A stretch of DNA of 64,000 nt. It comes from Arion vulgaris (taxonomy: Eukaryota; Mollusca; Gastropoda; Stylommatophora; Arionidae). Each line of letters opens with the position of its first letter. Position 1 is the first letter of the stretch. Position numbers and translations under genes: made by a program. Location of the stretch: positions 39,816,789-39,880,788 of the forward strand of contig CM036768.1 in assembly GCA_020796225.1 (NCBI GenBank), given 5' to 3'. The notes under the pieces were generated by a model, which did no database searches, was not told where the DNA came from, and saw only the letters and a program-made list of their open reading frames with translations. Below, in pieces: positions 11,206 to 23,387 of this stretch.

Positions 11206-11713
11206 AAGGATATGATATTCCAGGTCACATAACCATGTCTCAGAGTAAGACAAACACGTCATTTATGCCTGCTATATTGTTCCACTTATTGACACCTGTC
11301 TTGTCACACTGCACCCGCCCACACACGTGCTGGCAGGACAAACATGATCAGAACTGATGAAACTAATCGTAGACATTCAAACCACATTGATCTGTTTACT
11401 CGCTCCGATCGTCCGCAGAATGAGGGCACATCCAGGTTAAGGTTGGGAGTGCAAGAGGGAGGATAGAAGTTGACCCGATTCTAGTCTGGCTGTGTGGAAA
11501 GGTTATAACATAGAGACTTGTTAGTTCTTTGTTTTATTTTATACTGTCATTGATATACTGTTTATTGTTGCACGTTTGTGTGTGGGGGTGGGTTGGCGGA
11601 ACAGGACATTCTAAATTGCTTCTACTTGATCTTATAGCATGTATTTTAGAATAGTGTGGCTAGCATAGGGGAAACATATCATTTGGGGCCACAGTGTTTT
11701 TGTTCTTTCTTTA

Positions 11714-11714
<1 letters not shown>

Positions 11715-11777
<63 letters not shown>

Positions 11778-11778
11778 A
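11715..11778. repeat. (CT)n microsatellite
   Basis: About 30 uninterrupted CT dinucleotides. Similar shorter tracts lie at 14852-14878 and 51270-51296. Confidence 0.95.
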
Positions 11779-12127
11779 TACACGCACACCTCTCTCACAT
11801 ACTGTCAACATCTCTCTATCACACGAAATTCTCTCCATCTCAAGACATTATCACACGTACACAGACACGTACATACACAACGACTCGTGTGTGCAGTAAA
11901 ACTATATACATAAGACGAAACATGTAATAACGATGTGAAGTAGTTTGACCAAGTACAAACACAAGATACAGCGCCGACGTTTTAACCACTGTGTCTTTGA
12001 TTTCTATTGTATTTTGTTTGCCTTATATACTTTGCTTGAGCTTTTTGGTAGAAGCGTCACTGCACTTGTTTTTGAATTTTGTCAAACTAAACTTGACTTC
12101 GTTGAGATATATTCGCCTTTAGTACAT

Positions 12128-12435
12128 AATTTCGCCCGTGTACTGCCGGGACCATCAAGGTGAGCAAAGAATAGTACCTCTGCCACCTACAAGGCATGTC
12201 GTAAGAGACGACTGATGTAAGACCTAGGGAAGCTACCCTAGTAAATAAAAGCATCGCAGAAATCGAATGTGCTGGCCTACTTCTAGGCGCATAACTGACA
12301 ACGTACAATCGATCTCAGGCTGAGATCACATACAAATCACACAGAGTGAGGCTCAGATCACATACAAATCACACAGAGTGAGGCTGAGATCACATACAAA
12401 TCACAGAGTGTCGATGTGGAGCGTTAGAAGAAGAA
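12128..12435 (+). mobile_element. SINE A copy with internal triplication
   Basis: Family A from CGCCCGTGTACTGCCGGGAC to GATGTGGAGCGTTAGAAGAA. The segment with GATCACATACAAATCACA is present three times in tandem (about 12313-12410), a unit of about 32 bp that occurs once in other copies. Confidence 0.75.
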
Positions 12436-12891
12436 GTAGAAATACATAGTTTGACTGTAGTCTTCCCTTGTATTGATATTGCTATTTATTATTTAGTAGA
12501 TTAGACTTGTACTGATTTTCTTCATTCTAATTCATCTATATTGTTTTGCTTACATTTGACCTGTACTTATTTTCTTCATTCTAATTCATCTATGTTGTTT
12601 TGCTTACATTTGATCTATGTGACTAAATTGTAAGAAACATTTCTGCATATATCTTACACACATTACTTTATCTTGCACTATCAACAATAACCTCCCCAAA
12701 AACCAACCAGTTACTATGATTTCTTCAATCTTCATGGACTTTACTTCTGACTCAAACCTGTAAGAAAATGATATTCAACCATTTATTTTATATATAAATA
12801 TTGAAATATTGCTGACAGGAACAAATGATGAAATCAATCTCACAGAGGAATGTTTATTGGTTTAGTATTCAACTTCTATCTAACTGGCTTC

Positions 12892-13550
12892 CACATCTAT
12901 AACACTAGTCTCTCCTCTACAAGTTAATATATTTAATGCTAACTATAAGTTACCCAGCCATCTATAACACCAGTCTCTCCTCTACAAGTTAATATATTTA
13001 ATGCTAACTATAACACTAGTCTCTCCTCTACAAGTTAATATATTTAATGCTAACTATAAGTTACCCAGCCATCTATAACACCAGTCTCTCCTCTACAAGT
13101 TAATATATTTAATGCTAACTATAACACTAGTCTCTCCTCTACAAGTTAATATATTTAATGCTAACTATAAGTTACCCAGCCATCTATAACACCAGTCTCT
13201 CCTCTACAAGTTAATATATTTAGTCTAACTTATAAGTTTATCATGCCAATCTATAACACCTAGTCTCTCCTCTACAAGTTAATATATTTAATGCTAACTA
13301 TAAGCTAACTATAACACTAGTCTCTCCTCTACAAGTTAATATATTAGTCTCTCTCCTACAAGTTATTTAAGTTAATATATTTAATGCTAACTATAACACT
13401 AGTCTCTCTATCTCAACTACTATCCGTTAATATATTAATATATAGCTAACTATAACACTAGTCTCTCCTCTACAAGTTAATATATTTAATGCTAACTATA
13501 ACACTAGTCTCTCCTCTACAAGTTAATATATTTAATGCTAACTATAAGTT
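12892..13550. repeat. Composite tandem array, about 46-bp unit with optional insert
   Basis: The core unit starts ACTAGTCTCTCCTCTACAAG and continues TTAATATATTTAATGCTAACTATA. In the first half, core units are separated by an extra block AGTTACCCAGCCATCTATA in an alternating pattern (long, short, long). The second half has mostly short and scrambled units. Confidence 0.88.
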
Positions 13551-14847
13551 AAATGCTGAATTCGACACATCTATGACTCGACCCTACTCCAGATTAGTCC
13601 CGACTTCAGAAACCTATCAAGCAGAAGAGAGTGACTGTTGACATCTTGTGACATTTGTTCACATTTGTTCACATTGTTGGTGACCTTGCTTGACTTGTGT
13701 GTGTTCATTCAAAACTAGTTTCAAATGATAGCTTCGGGTTTTCTATGTTCGTCAGGCTGTTGGGCTGTGTGAATTGTGGGCAATACATAGATATACTAGA
13801 AAACACCTGGGCGTATGCTTTTATAGTCGAACTAGATAGTTTACCGCTTCGCCGGGATTACACACATAGAATATTGGGCTAGTTTCATTTTTAAAATTGA
13901 ATTTAAATGACACTCCAAATTTTGATAAAAGTAAATTCGTATGTTTGAATCAATGAAAAATGTGCAGATAAGCAACATTTTTGGTTAATTGATTTCTCCT
14001 GATATGTCAAGATAATTTCTACAGATTTACCAGGAATGTCTAACGAGAATGGATGCAACCAACCATTGCTTTCATTGTGTCTATGCTGTGTTTCCTATCA
14101 TACCGTCTTCTATGTATCCCTAGTTAAATAAATACCTTTTGGTCAAAACATCTTATTTTTGCGTTTTGTAAAACTATTTTACACTGTGGTTCCCTATTTC
14201 ATCTTTGTTACATCGTTTTGTTACAGTTATCTCCTATCTTTGATATTCTTCAAACTCTTCTGTGTACCTCACATCAATATGATAGGAATCAGTCTCAGTA
14301 AGATTACTTTATTAATTGCTGTCATCATCATCATATAGTCTCACAAAACTACAGCATATCTCATTTTATGTAATTTCTCTCTGAGTGGGTGATTTCACTC
14401 CCTGGTGTTGCAGATCCACACAGAGTTGCAAGTCTTCTGAGTATCAAAAAAATATCATGGGTGATCTTTAGCAGAAATGAGAGATAGAAGGGGAAAAAGT
14501 GAACACTCATTGCTTTCTTAGGATCGAAAACAAGTTCTAGGACAAATTCCTAAAACTGCCAATATTGTCACATCGTATTCTTTGTTACTGGCAACTTCTG
14601 CATAGCAACAACACTGGTTAAACATATTATAGATGGATACGAAGATGTAAAGGTTAAAGATTGCACATTGGAGGGCGTGCGCACATACATGTATTCCTTT
14701 TAGTGTCTGCTCCCCATCATATTTCTTGTTGTTAAGTACTTGAGTACTACCGTTAATAAGTAATATGTCAGTTCGATTTCTACAATTTTGCCACTCAATT
14801 CAACTTTTCCTTCTTTATCTCAAACCTATTCTTCATATTTGTGTCTG

Positions 14848-14881
<34 letters not shown>

Positions 14882-15014
14882 CTGTCTGCATCTCACACAT
14901 TCAATATAGTCTCCCAACAAGTTTCTCCATATTCAATTATACCATCTTGGACGGCACTATGTAGTATCGTAAGTGTATCAACTGTGATTATTCATTGACG
15001 CAACGGAATAGATG
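13551..15014. other. Apparently single-copy sequence
   Basis: AT-rich with a (CT)n tract at 14852-14878 and a short run of ACATTTGTTC near 13650. I see no exon with both splice sites and no mobile element. Confidence 0.4.
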
Positions 15015-15955
15015 TTAGCCTGGTCGGAGATAGAAAACAAACTTCACAAGAAGACACTGGTCAGCTACGTGCAAGCTAAGCCTGGTCAGAGATAGATAAA
15101 CCAACTGCTACAAGAAGACACTGGTCAGCTACGTGCAAGCTAAGCCTGGTCAGAGATAGATAAACCAACTGCTACAAGAAGACACTGGTCAGCTACGTGC
15201 AAGCTAAGCCTGGTCAGAGATAGATAAACCAACTGCTATAAGAAGACACTGGTCAGCTACGTGCAAGCTAAGCCTGGTCAGAGATAGATAAACAACTGCA
15301 CAAGAAGACACTGGTCAGCTACGTGCAAGCTAAGCCTGGTCGAGATAGATAACAAACTGCCACAAGAAGACACTGGTCAGCTACGTGCAAGCTAAGCCTG
15401 GTCAGAGATAGATAAACAAACTGCCATAATAAGACACTGGTCAGCTACATGCAAGCTAAGCCTGGTCAGAGATAGATAAACACTGCCACAAGAAGACACT
15501 GTCGCTACGTGCAAGCTAAGCCTGGTCAGAGATAGATAAGAACTGCCACAAGAAGACACTGGTCAGCTACGTGCAAGCTAAGCCTGGTCAGAGATAGATA
15601 AGAACTGCCACAAGAAGACACTGGTCAGCTACGTGCAAGCTAAGCCTGGTCAGAGATAGATAAACCAACTGCTATAAGAAGACACTGGTCAGCTACGTGC
15701 AAGCTAAGCCTGGTCCGAGATAGATAAACAAACTGCCACAAGAAGACACTGGTCAGCTACGTGCAAGCTAAGCCTGGTCAGAGATAGATAAACAAACTGC
15801 CACAAGAAGACACTGCTCAGCTACGTGCAAGCTAAGCCTGGTCAGAGATAGATAAACAAACTGCCACAAGAAGACACTGCTCGCTACGTCAAGTAAGCCT
15901 GGTCAGAGATAGATAAAACTGCACGAAGACACTGGTCAGCCGGAAGCTAAAACTA
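15015..15955. repeat. Tandem array, 64-bp unit, about 15 copies
   Basis: The unit begins CCTGGTCAGAGATAGATAAA and continues ...GCCACAAGAAGACACTGGTC, AGCTACGTGCAAGCTAAG. Variants in the middle (CAACTGCTACAAG, CTGCCACAAG, CTGCCATAATAAG) occur in short runs. The last two copies are degraded by small deletions. Confidence 0.92.
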
Positions 15956-16440
15956 CCATACAAAGACACTACAATGGAAATTAGAGACAAATAAAGCAGC
16001 ACTAAAATAAATCAAAGAATGGACGTGACCTACTACGTAGAAGAGATCATGTAGTCATACTTTGTTCAGAATATGCACCATCAAAATGAGATACCGGTAC
16101 AAAAATGTTCATACATCGTTTTGTTCTAATTTCTGAGAGTACACTGACAGATTCTGTAGAGCAGAGGAATTTAGGCAGCGTGCCATAGCTGTCGTCACGC
16201 ATGTGCAGGTCAGAGGATTTATTTACTTTCCTGCAAAAAACTTGTTAACCTTACCTAGGGGGCGAACATGGAAATTTCCGTCAGAAAGCCTCACCGTGTT
16301 TAACCATTCATCCACCGGATTCAGAACATGTCACAACAAAATGAGACACCACTTGCCCACCAATTTCAAGGTCGTCATCTCTGCTCATTCCGCTGTCATT
16401 GTGATTTGTCATATATGACGGCAGATCATGTCCTTTAAAA
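15956..16440. other. Sequence without recognised feature
   Basis: A 71-codon ORF at 16203 is not protein-like. Nothing else is visible before the LINE tail. Confidence 0.35.
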
Positions 16441-16865
16441 CTATCTACTGCAAGCAGCCCTGAAGAAAAGAATTTGGTATACACCCACCACTATTAAAGC
16501 TATACTGTATGGTAGTACTCTTCGCAGAATCTTGGGAATCTTTTGGCCAGTAAAAATATCCAATAACCAATTACTCCAAGATACAAGACAAGAGGCAATG
16601 AATGACATACTCAAAAGAGAAGATGGAAATGACTCGGACATGTTATGAGAATGAGACAAGAAATGCCTGCAAGGGTAGCCCTCACTGGACACAGAGGAAG
16701 AAGGCAGCCCAGGACAATGGAGGCGCATGATGGAAGAGGAACTGGACACCGCATCTCTGACGTGGGCTCTGCGCTGAAGGTTGCACGGGACAGGAGAGCA
16801 TGGAAAGTCCTTTCTGAAGCCCCATGTGTCACTAGGCATGACGGGATTAAGTAAGTAAGTATGGT
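16441..16865 (+). mobile_element. LINE 3' fragment (distinct lineage)
   Basis: The plus strand reads R-R-I-L-G-I-F-W-P, then W-K-W-(L)-G-H-V-M-R-M-R-Q-E-M-P-A-R with frame shifts, then R-R-P-R-T-M-E and R-D-R-R-A-W-K-V-L, ending in a TAAGTAAGTAAG tail. This end type differs from the GRPRRRW fragments, so more than one LINE lineage is present. Confidence 0.75.
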
Positions 16866-17059
16866 AGTACTGTCTAACATTTTTTTCTATATTGGGGCGC
16901 ACCTGACTAATGACTGTGATACCGCGGGCGCCGTGTGGCACTTGCAATAAAAATAATAATAGTTGTATTAATAATAATAATAAAGTCGTACTAATAGTAA
17001 CACTAATAAAAAAATATAATAATAGTTGTATAATATCAGAGGAAAACGTAATTCTGACT

Positions 17060-17190
17060 AATCGTTTAATTTTTTAAAAAAAGAATGTAAAACAGACCAT
17101 CTTCAAAATTACATCTGTCTCCATACAAGTGCTACGGAGTTTGTGCACAGCAACTAAGAAAGATATCACATCACTCTTGGTTATTTACAG
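17060..17190 (+). mobile_element. SINE D 3'-end fragment
   Basis: The block CTTCAAAATTACATCTGTC, GTGCTACGGAGTTTGTG and ACTCTTGGTTATTTACAG is colinear with the 3' part of the long SINE D copies. Similar short tails lie at 25110-25190, 33110-33180, 41310-41405 and 63410-63465. They share GGAGCACCTATGGACATGTC or diverged versions of it. Confidence 0.45.
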
Positions 17191-17831
17191 TAAGATAGAT
17201 AGATAGTGAATATGTGTAGGTGTTGGAGGCGTAACTTATCCATAAAGGTTAATAATTGGGACTGGGTATTGGTAAATGAGATACATAAGTGAACAAATAA
17301 AGACAAGGAGAGAGAGGTGGGTGGGTGGACAGCGCAACCTGTCATACTTACCGATAGATACAATTTCCATCAATCAAAATGTGAATACCTCGCCATACCG
17401 ACCGACACCTATCGGTGCAGTTCTTATGATGCATAACTGTGTTATGATCAGCTGGTTAGTGTTAATTGGGTCAAAGTTGTTGCCTAGGTCAAGTGACGTT
17501 TTGCCCTAGTTTTGTGAAAGCATCATAGAATCGGTGTCGAGGTCGACCTGTTTGCAAATCTATGACAAATTTGCTGACGTGTGGTTTAGTTAAGAATATA
17601 TGTGCTTCCCGCCCACTCTCCACTGCTACCAATATAGCTAATCCTTTCCTATTGGTTACTACTGAACTGGCGTCACAACATTCCGGCAGACCCATAGGTT
17701 AGTCTCCCCAACAGATGTTGAAGAGTATGCATATTCATGCTTCCTTTGACTAACACAATTCTCTTTCTGCCCTTCATGCATCCAGTTCTAATTGTACAAA
17801 TTGTAATTGCAAACTCCCTAAATAATGTGAT

Positions 17832-18081
17832 CAACAAATAAACAGGCTACAGGTATTAAGAGCTTCCGAAAAAACAAATAGACAAACACGGGACTAAGGA
17901 CGCTCGTATTGCTAGGCTAGGCGATTGGTGTCGTAAGGACTAGGGTAAGTGGTTCGAGTCCCGTGTTTGTCTATTTGTTTTTCGGAAGCTCTTAATACCT
18001 GTAGCCTGTTTAGTTGTTGATCATATTCGTTACTTCCGTTGCTTCCTCTGGGGTTCTTGAAAAATAACTCCTTGTGCTCAT
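17832..18081. mobile_element. Foldback tRNA-derived SINE insertion (5' inverted)
   Basis: Two arms of about 65 bp are inverted copies of each other (left about 17832-17894, right about 17960-18024, sharing ACAGGCTACAGGTATTAAGA and GACAAACACGGGACT). They flank a segment with A-box-like GGCTAGGCGATTGG and B box GGTTCGAGTCCC. A perfect 14-bp duplication, CTAAATAATGTGAT, at 17818-17831 and 18082-18095 shows one insertion event of 250 bp. Confidence 0.8.
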
Positions 18082-18614
18082 CTAAATAATGTGATAATCA
18101 CTGATGCAGTGGTACTTCACCACTGTTACTATCGTGTGCTGCACTCAAGAAATGTCTTTCTTCTATGAAGTTCTAAAACTTCAGCTGAGTATATAATAAT
18201 ATGTGTTTGATAAACACACGTATATGACAGGTCATTACTGCTACACGAGTCGAGTGTGGCTTCTCGTGGACGAGCTTGTATATTATACAAGACACCACCG
18301 AATCATTGATTACAGAAACCATACAAAAGTGTGATCACTAGAAATGAGCTGAGAACAGCAGAATTGTGTAGCTAGTTCATGCAAGCAGAGAAGAAAATCA
18401 GGAAGTAGTTTTAGAATCAGAAAAAAACGAAATCAAGAACACGTTTATATAACATGTGTGATTTATTGGAGAATACTCTTTGTTAGCTTCTTATTTTTAT
18501 GTAACCAACGGCACGCAGCGGGTGACGTGATCATCATCATCATCACACCGGCCGCTTTTACTTACCAGTGTTTCACATGTTCACAATTTCAATTGGTTAT
18601 ACCTGAGAGATGTT

Positions 18615-18715
18615 ATGTTCAGAACAAAAATCTCACATTCTGGAATTTGATTCTAGGAGCACACTCCTACGAGGCAAGTGCTCTAACCACTACGATGTCG
18701 CGACTAGTTATGGAG
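18615..18715 (-). mobile_element. tRNA-like SINE head
   Basis: The minus strand reads TCGTAGTGGTTAGAGCACTT, an A box and D arm, an anticodon-arm-like TTGCCTCGTAGGAGTG, and B-box-like AGAATCAAATTCC. Stems are imperfect, so it is not an intact tRNA gene. Confidence 0.45.
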
Positions 18716-18924
18716 TAGAAGTTTGCAATAAGAGTAACAAATAAAGGGCGGGAGTTAAATTAGAAAGCCAAATAAGGTCATAATTAGTTTCATTTTGATC
18801 AGAAAGTCACAGAACAGCACTTGTAATACTTTACATATTGTGGAATTCGTGATCAGATGAGTTAGCCATGTTTAGAAAGATGATCGCCAAGACGATAGGT
18901 ACCGAGAGAAATAATCGTTATGGT

Positions 18925-19085
18925 TCTTCTTCTTGCCAACGCTCCTTTCGATCACTTATTGTGATCTGAGCCAAAGAGCGAGTTGTGCAAGTTATGTACC
19001 TATGGTGACTAGGCCTGCACATCCGACGTATTGCCATCATTTTATTTACTAGGGTAACTTGCCCTAAAGGTTATGCTTCAATATT
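18925..19085 (-). mobile_element. SINE A copy, 5'-truncated
   Basis: Reverse blocks: CAACGCTCCTTTCGATCACT, GTGATCTGAGCCAAAGAGCG, CTGCACATCCGACGTATTG and ACTAGGGTAACTTGCCCTA. Confidence 0.6.
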
Positions 19086-19344
19086 AATGCTAGGCAATAT
19101 TTTTTAAGCTACATATACCTGTTTACTTATTTATCATGTTTATTGACCCAGGTGCTTCGCTTGTGGTGTTCTTAGAACTCTTTATTTTCAACTAAAACAT
19201 GTCTTTACTGCTTGTTACTGCTTCTTAGAGTGGTGTACAACAGGTAGGACATCAGTCTGATGAATTTAAATGTGGCATGGCTAGTGCAGTCACTGTGAAA
19301 CTGTTTGCGTTAGGATTTGTATCCCCAAGGAAAAACTCATTGAC

Positions 19345-19415
19345 CTTACCGGAATTAAACCTTGGTCTCCCGATTGGGAGCCCGCGCTCTACTCCATTCG
19401 GCCAAACGCTCCGTT
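19345..19415 (-). mobile_element. tRNA-like SINE head
   Basis: The minus strand has TTGGCCGAATGGAGTAGAGC (A box), CTCCCAATCGGGAG (anticodon-arm-like hairpin) and GGTTTAATTCC (B box). The acceptor stem does not pair, so I call it SINE-derived rather than a tRNA gene. Confidence 0.45.
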
Positions 19416-19449
19416 TTTATTCACTTGCAATAATTAGCATTTAGAGCTT

Positions 19450-19850
19450 CTTATGGATAGTTTATGTGTATGTATAGTATATGTGTAGTAGACTTGTGTG
19501 CATATGTATGTTATTTGTGTATATATGTATAGTATATGTGTATACTTGTGTGCATATGTATGTTATTTGTGTAAATGTATAGTATATGTGTATACTTGTG
19601 TGCATATGTATGTTATTTGTGTAAATGTATAGTATATGTGTATACTTGTGTGCATATGTATGTTAGTTGTGTAAATGTATAGTATATGTGTATACTTGTG
19701 TGCATATGTATGTTAGTTGTGTAAATGTATAGTATATGTGTATACTTGTGTGCATATGTATGTTAGTTGTGTATATTGTATGATAGTATATTGTGTATAC
19801 TTGTGTGTATATGTATGTTATTTGTGTATATGTATACTTGTTTGTATTTA
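19450..19850. repeat. Tandem array, 50-bp unit, about 8 copies
   Basis: The unit begins GTATAGTATATGTGTATACT and continues TGTGTGCATATGTATGTTA(T/G)TTGTGTAAAT. Purine/pyrimidine-alternating and AT-rich. Confidence 0.9.
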
Positions 19851-20129
19851 TAAGTAAAATGTATACGTTGTTGTATACTGAATCATTTGTGTAATGTGAT
19901 TGTTTACTTCGTTGTTATCAAGCAAATGTAACTACTCTGTGACTTATTATGTGTTTGCTGTGAATATGTTTACTGTCACTTGTGTCAAGCTCCTACTCTG
20001 TGGACTATATTGGATATTGGTCAAAGTATACTTATTCAACAAGCACCATTTATTATGCAGTAGGACGCAATTGTTAGATTTTATCAAAGAACAATCCTAT
20101 CTTTCAAGAACCTTATCTGAGTAGACTGC

Positions 20130-23058
20130 TGTAGCATGTGTCAGATGTTGTTGTCACGAACATTACCTTTATCTGGAGTAGTACTGCGATGTATAGCATC
20201 GAGTTGTCGCATGGCATGTTGATGTTGTCATCCGAAGCATTACCTTATCTGGAGTAGTACTGCATGTAGCATGGTGTCAGATGTTGATGGTCATCCGAAG
20301 CATTACCTTATCTGGAGTAGTACTGCATGTAGCATGGTGTCAGATGTTGATGGTCATCCGAAGCATTACCTTATCTGGAGTAGTACTGCATGTAGCATGG
20401 TGTCAGATGTTGATGGTCATCCGAAGCATTACCTTATCTGGAGTAGTACTGCATGTAGCATGGTGTCAGATGTTGATGGTCATCCGAAGCATTACCTTAT
20501 CTGGAGTAGTACTGCATGTAGCATGGTGTCAGATGTTGATGGTCATCCGAAGCATTACCTTATCTGGAGTAGTACTGCATGTAGCATGGTGTCAGATGTT
20601 GATGGTCATCCGAAGCATTACCTTATCTGGAGTAGTACTGCATGTAGCATGGTGTCAGATGTTGATGGTCATCCGAAGCATTACCTTATCTGGAGTAGTA
20701 CTGCATGTAGCATGGTGTCAGATGTTGATGGTCATCCGAAGCATTACCTTATCTGGAGTAGTACTGCATGTAGCATGGTGTCAGATGTTGATGGTCATCC
20801 GAAGCATTACCTTATCTGGAGTAGTACTGCATGTAGCATGGTGTCAGATGTTGTTGGTCATCCGAAGCATTACCTTATCTGGAGTAGTACTGCATGTAGC
20901 ATGGTGTCAGATGTTGATGGTCATCGAATACATTTACTTATCTGGAGTATGTTACTATTGGCATAGTCGTCAGATGTTGATGGTCATCCGAAGCATTACC
21001 TTATCTGGAGTAGTACTGCATGAAGCATGGTGTCAGATGTTGATGGTCATCCGAAGCATTACCTTATCTGGAGTAGTACTGCATGTAGCATGGTGTCAGA
21101 TGTTGATAGTCATCCGAAGCATTACCTTATCTGGAGTAGTACTGCATGCATCATGGTGTCAGATGTTGATGGTCATCCGAAGCATTACCTTATCTGGAGT
21201 AGTACTGCATGCAGCATGGTGTCAGATGTTGATGGTCATCCGAAGCATTACCTTATCTGGAGTAGTACTGCATGTAGCATGGTGTCAGATGTTGATGGTC
21301 ATCCGAAGCATTACCTTATCTGGAGTAGTACTGCATGTAGCATGGTGTCAGATGTTGATAGTCATCCGAAGCATTACCTTATCTGGAGTAGTACTGCATG
21401 TAGCATGGTGTCAGATGTTGATGGTCATCCGAAGCATTACCTTATCTGGAGTAGTACTGCATGTAGCATGGTGTCAGATGTTGATGGTCATCCGAAGCAT
21501 TACCTTATCTGGAGTAGTACTGCATGTAGCATGGTGTCAGATGTTGATGGTCATCCGAAGCATTACCTTATCTGGAGTAGTACTGCATGTAGCATGGTGT
21601 CAGATGTTGATAGTCATCCGAAGCATTACCTTATCTGGAGTAGTACTGCATGTAGCATGGTGTCAGATGTTGATAGTCATCCGAAGCATTACCTTATCTG
21701 GAGTTGTACTGCATGTAGCATGGTGTCAGATGTTGTTGGTCATCCGAAGCATTACCTTATCTGGAGTAGTACTGCATGCAGCATGGTGTCAGATGTTGTT
21801 GGTCATCGAAGCATTACCTTATCTGGAGTAGTACTGCATGCACATGGTGTCAGATGTTGTGGTCATCGAAGCATTACCTTATCTGGAGTAGTACTGCATG
21901 CATCATGGTGTCAGATGTTGATGGTCATCCGAAGCATTACCTTATCTGGAGTAGTACTGCATGCAGCATGGTGTCAGATGTTGATGGTCATCCGAAGCAT
22001 TACCTTATCTGGAGTAGTACTGCATGCACATGGTGTCAGATGTTGTTGGTCATCCGAAGCATTACCTTATCTGGAGTAGTACTGCATGCATCATGGTGTC
22101 AGATGTTGATGGTCATCCGAAGCATTACCTTATCTGGAGTAGTACTGCATGCATCATGGTGTCAGATGTTGATGGTCATCCGAAGCATTACCTTATCTGG
22201 AGTAGTACTGCATGCATCATGGTGTCAGATGTTGATGGTCATCCGAAGCATTACCTTATCTGGAGTAGTACTGCATGCATCATGGTGTCAGATGTTGTGG
22301 TCATCGAAGCATTACCTTATCTGGAGTAGTACTGCATGTAGCATGGTGTCAGATGTTGATGGTCATCCGAAGCATTACCTTATCTGGAGTAGTACTGCAT
22401 GCATCATGGTGTCAGATGTTGTTGGTCATCCGAAGCATTACCTTATCTGGAGTAGTACTGCATGTAGCATGGTGTCAGCTGTTGTGGTCATCGAAGCATT
22501 ACCTTATCTGGAGTAGTACTGCATGTAGCATGGTGTCAGATGTTGTTGGTCATCCGAAGCATTACCTTATCTGGAGTAGTACTGCATGCATCATGGTGTC
22601 AGATGTTGATGGTCATCCGAAGCATTACCTTATCTGGAGTAGTACTGCATGCATCATGGTGTCAGATGTTGTTGGTCATCCGAAGCATTACCTTATCTGG
22701 AGTAGTACTGCATGCATCATGGTGTCAGATGTTGTTGGTCATCCGAAGCATTACCTTATCTGGAGTAGTACTGCATGTAGCATGGTGTCAGATGTTGATG
22801 GTCATCCGAAGCATTACCTTATCTGGAGTAGTACTGCATGCATCATGGTGTCAGATGTTGTTGGTCATCCGAAGCATTACCTTATCTGGAGTAGTACTGC
22901 ATGTAGCATGGTGTCACATGTTGATGGTCATCCGAAGCATTACCTTATCTGGAGTAGTACTGCATGTAGCATGGTGTCAGATGTTGTTGGTCATCCGAAG
23001 CATTACCTTATCTGGAGTAGTACTGCATGCATCATGGTGTCAGATGTTGATGGTCATA
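20130..23058. repeat. Major tandem array, 63-bp unit, about 46 copies
   Basis: The unit starts GTGTCAGATGTTGATGGTCA and continues TCCGAAGCATTACCTTATCT, GGAGTAGTACTGCATGTAGC, ATG. About ten identical copies lie at 20271-20900, then a scrambled copy (20925-20965). Copies with GATAGT, GTTGGT or GTTGTGG and with TGTAGC, TGCAGC or TGCATC endings follow to the end. Because 63 is 21 codons and two frames lack stops, very long ORFs (up to 516 codons) appear. I treat them as non-coding. Confidence 0.95.
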
Positions 23059-23176
23059 GGGAGAACGTTAGTCAGAGCGGATTGATGCCAGCCGAAACAT
23101 TGTTTCTAGATTCTCACTTCTAATATTGGATGTCGTTATCACTAGTTTCATTTCTTGTTGTCTATACACATTTCAG

Positions 23177-23242
23177 ACGAAGATACAGCACCATACATTT
23201 CCTCAGTGCCACAGTCAGTGATTAGCGAGGCTGGTATCAGAG
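23177..23242 (+). CDS. Internal exon 1 of an unidentified gene (66 bp, phase 1-1)
   Basis: The exon follows a pyrimidine-rich acceptor ending TTTCAG and is followed by the strong donor GTAAGT. Read in phase 1 it is open throughout and encodes 22 residues. It begins D-E-D-T-A-P, contains Y-I-S-S-V-P-Q-S-V, and ends A-G-I-R. At 66 bp it is a multiple of three, so it can be skipped or included without a frameshift. It shares the phase, size and acidic start of the exons at 25392 and 26495, which argues for one gene built by exon duplication. The peptide is Ser/Pro-rich with one Tyr and no recognisable fold. That composition would suit a cytoplasmic tail or a disordered linker, which is inference. 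The exon lies just after a 63-bp minisatellite and just before a 33-bp one, both of which would be intronic. Confidence 0.7.
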
Positions 23243-23387
23243 GTAAGTAGATTCGTTTTCTGCTGCTATTTCATATTGCGGATTTTATTATACAGTATAA
23301 CCAGTTTGAAAATTGACAGAATGAGAGACAGGTTTGGTGGTTCTTCTCCATTATTAAATCATCATTTATTGTTCTAATAGCTCAGGC

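Noticed and set aside
19230..19244. 15-bp microexon before GTAGGA
   Set aside because: Acceptor TTCTTAG and donor are plausible, but the segment is too short to support without transcript data.
19345..19415. Functional tRNA gene (-)
   Set aside because: A and B boxes and an anticodon-like hairpin are present, but the acceptor and T stems do not pair. Better explained as a SINE head; the same applies at 18615, 28130 and 61665.
20271..23123. Very long repetitive ORFs (up to 516 codons) on the + strand
   Set aside because: They follow from a 63-bp unit lacking stops in two frames. Overlapping frames are equally open, single-base deletions merely switch frames, and there is no start context or unique sequence.
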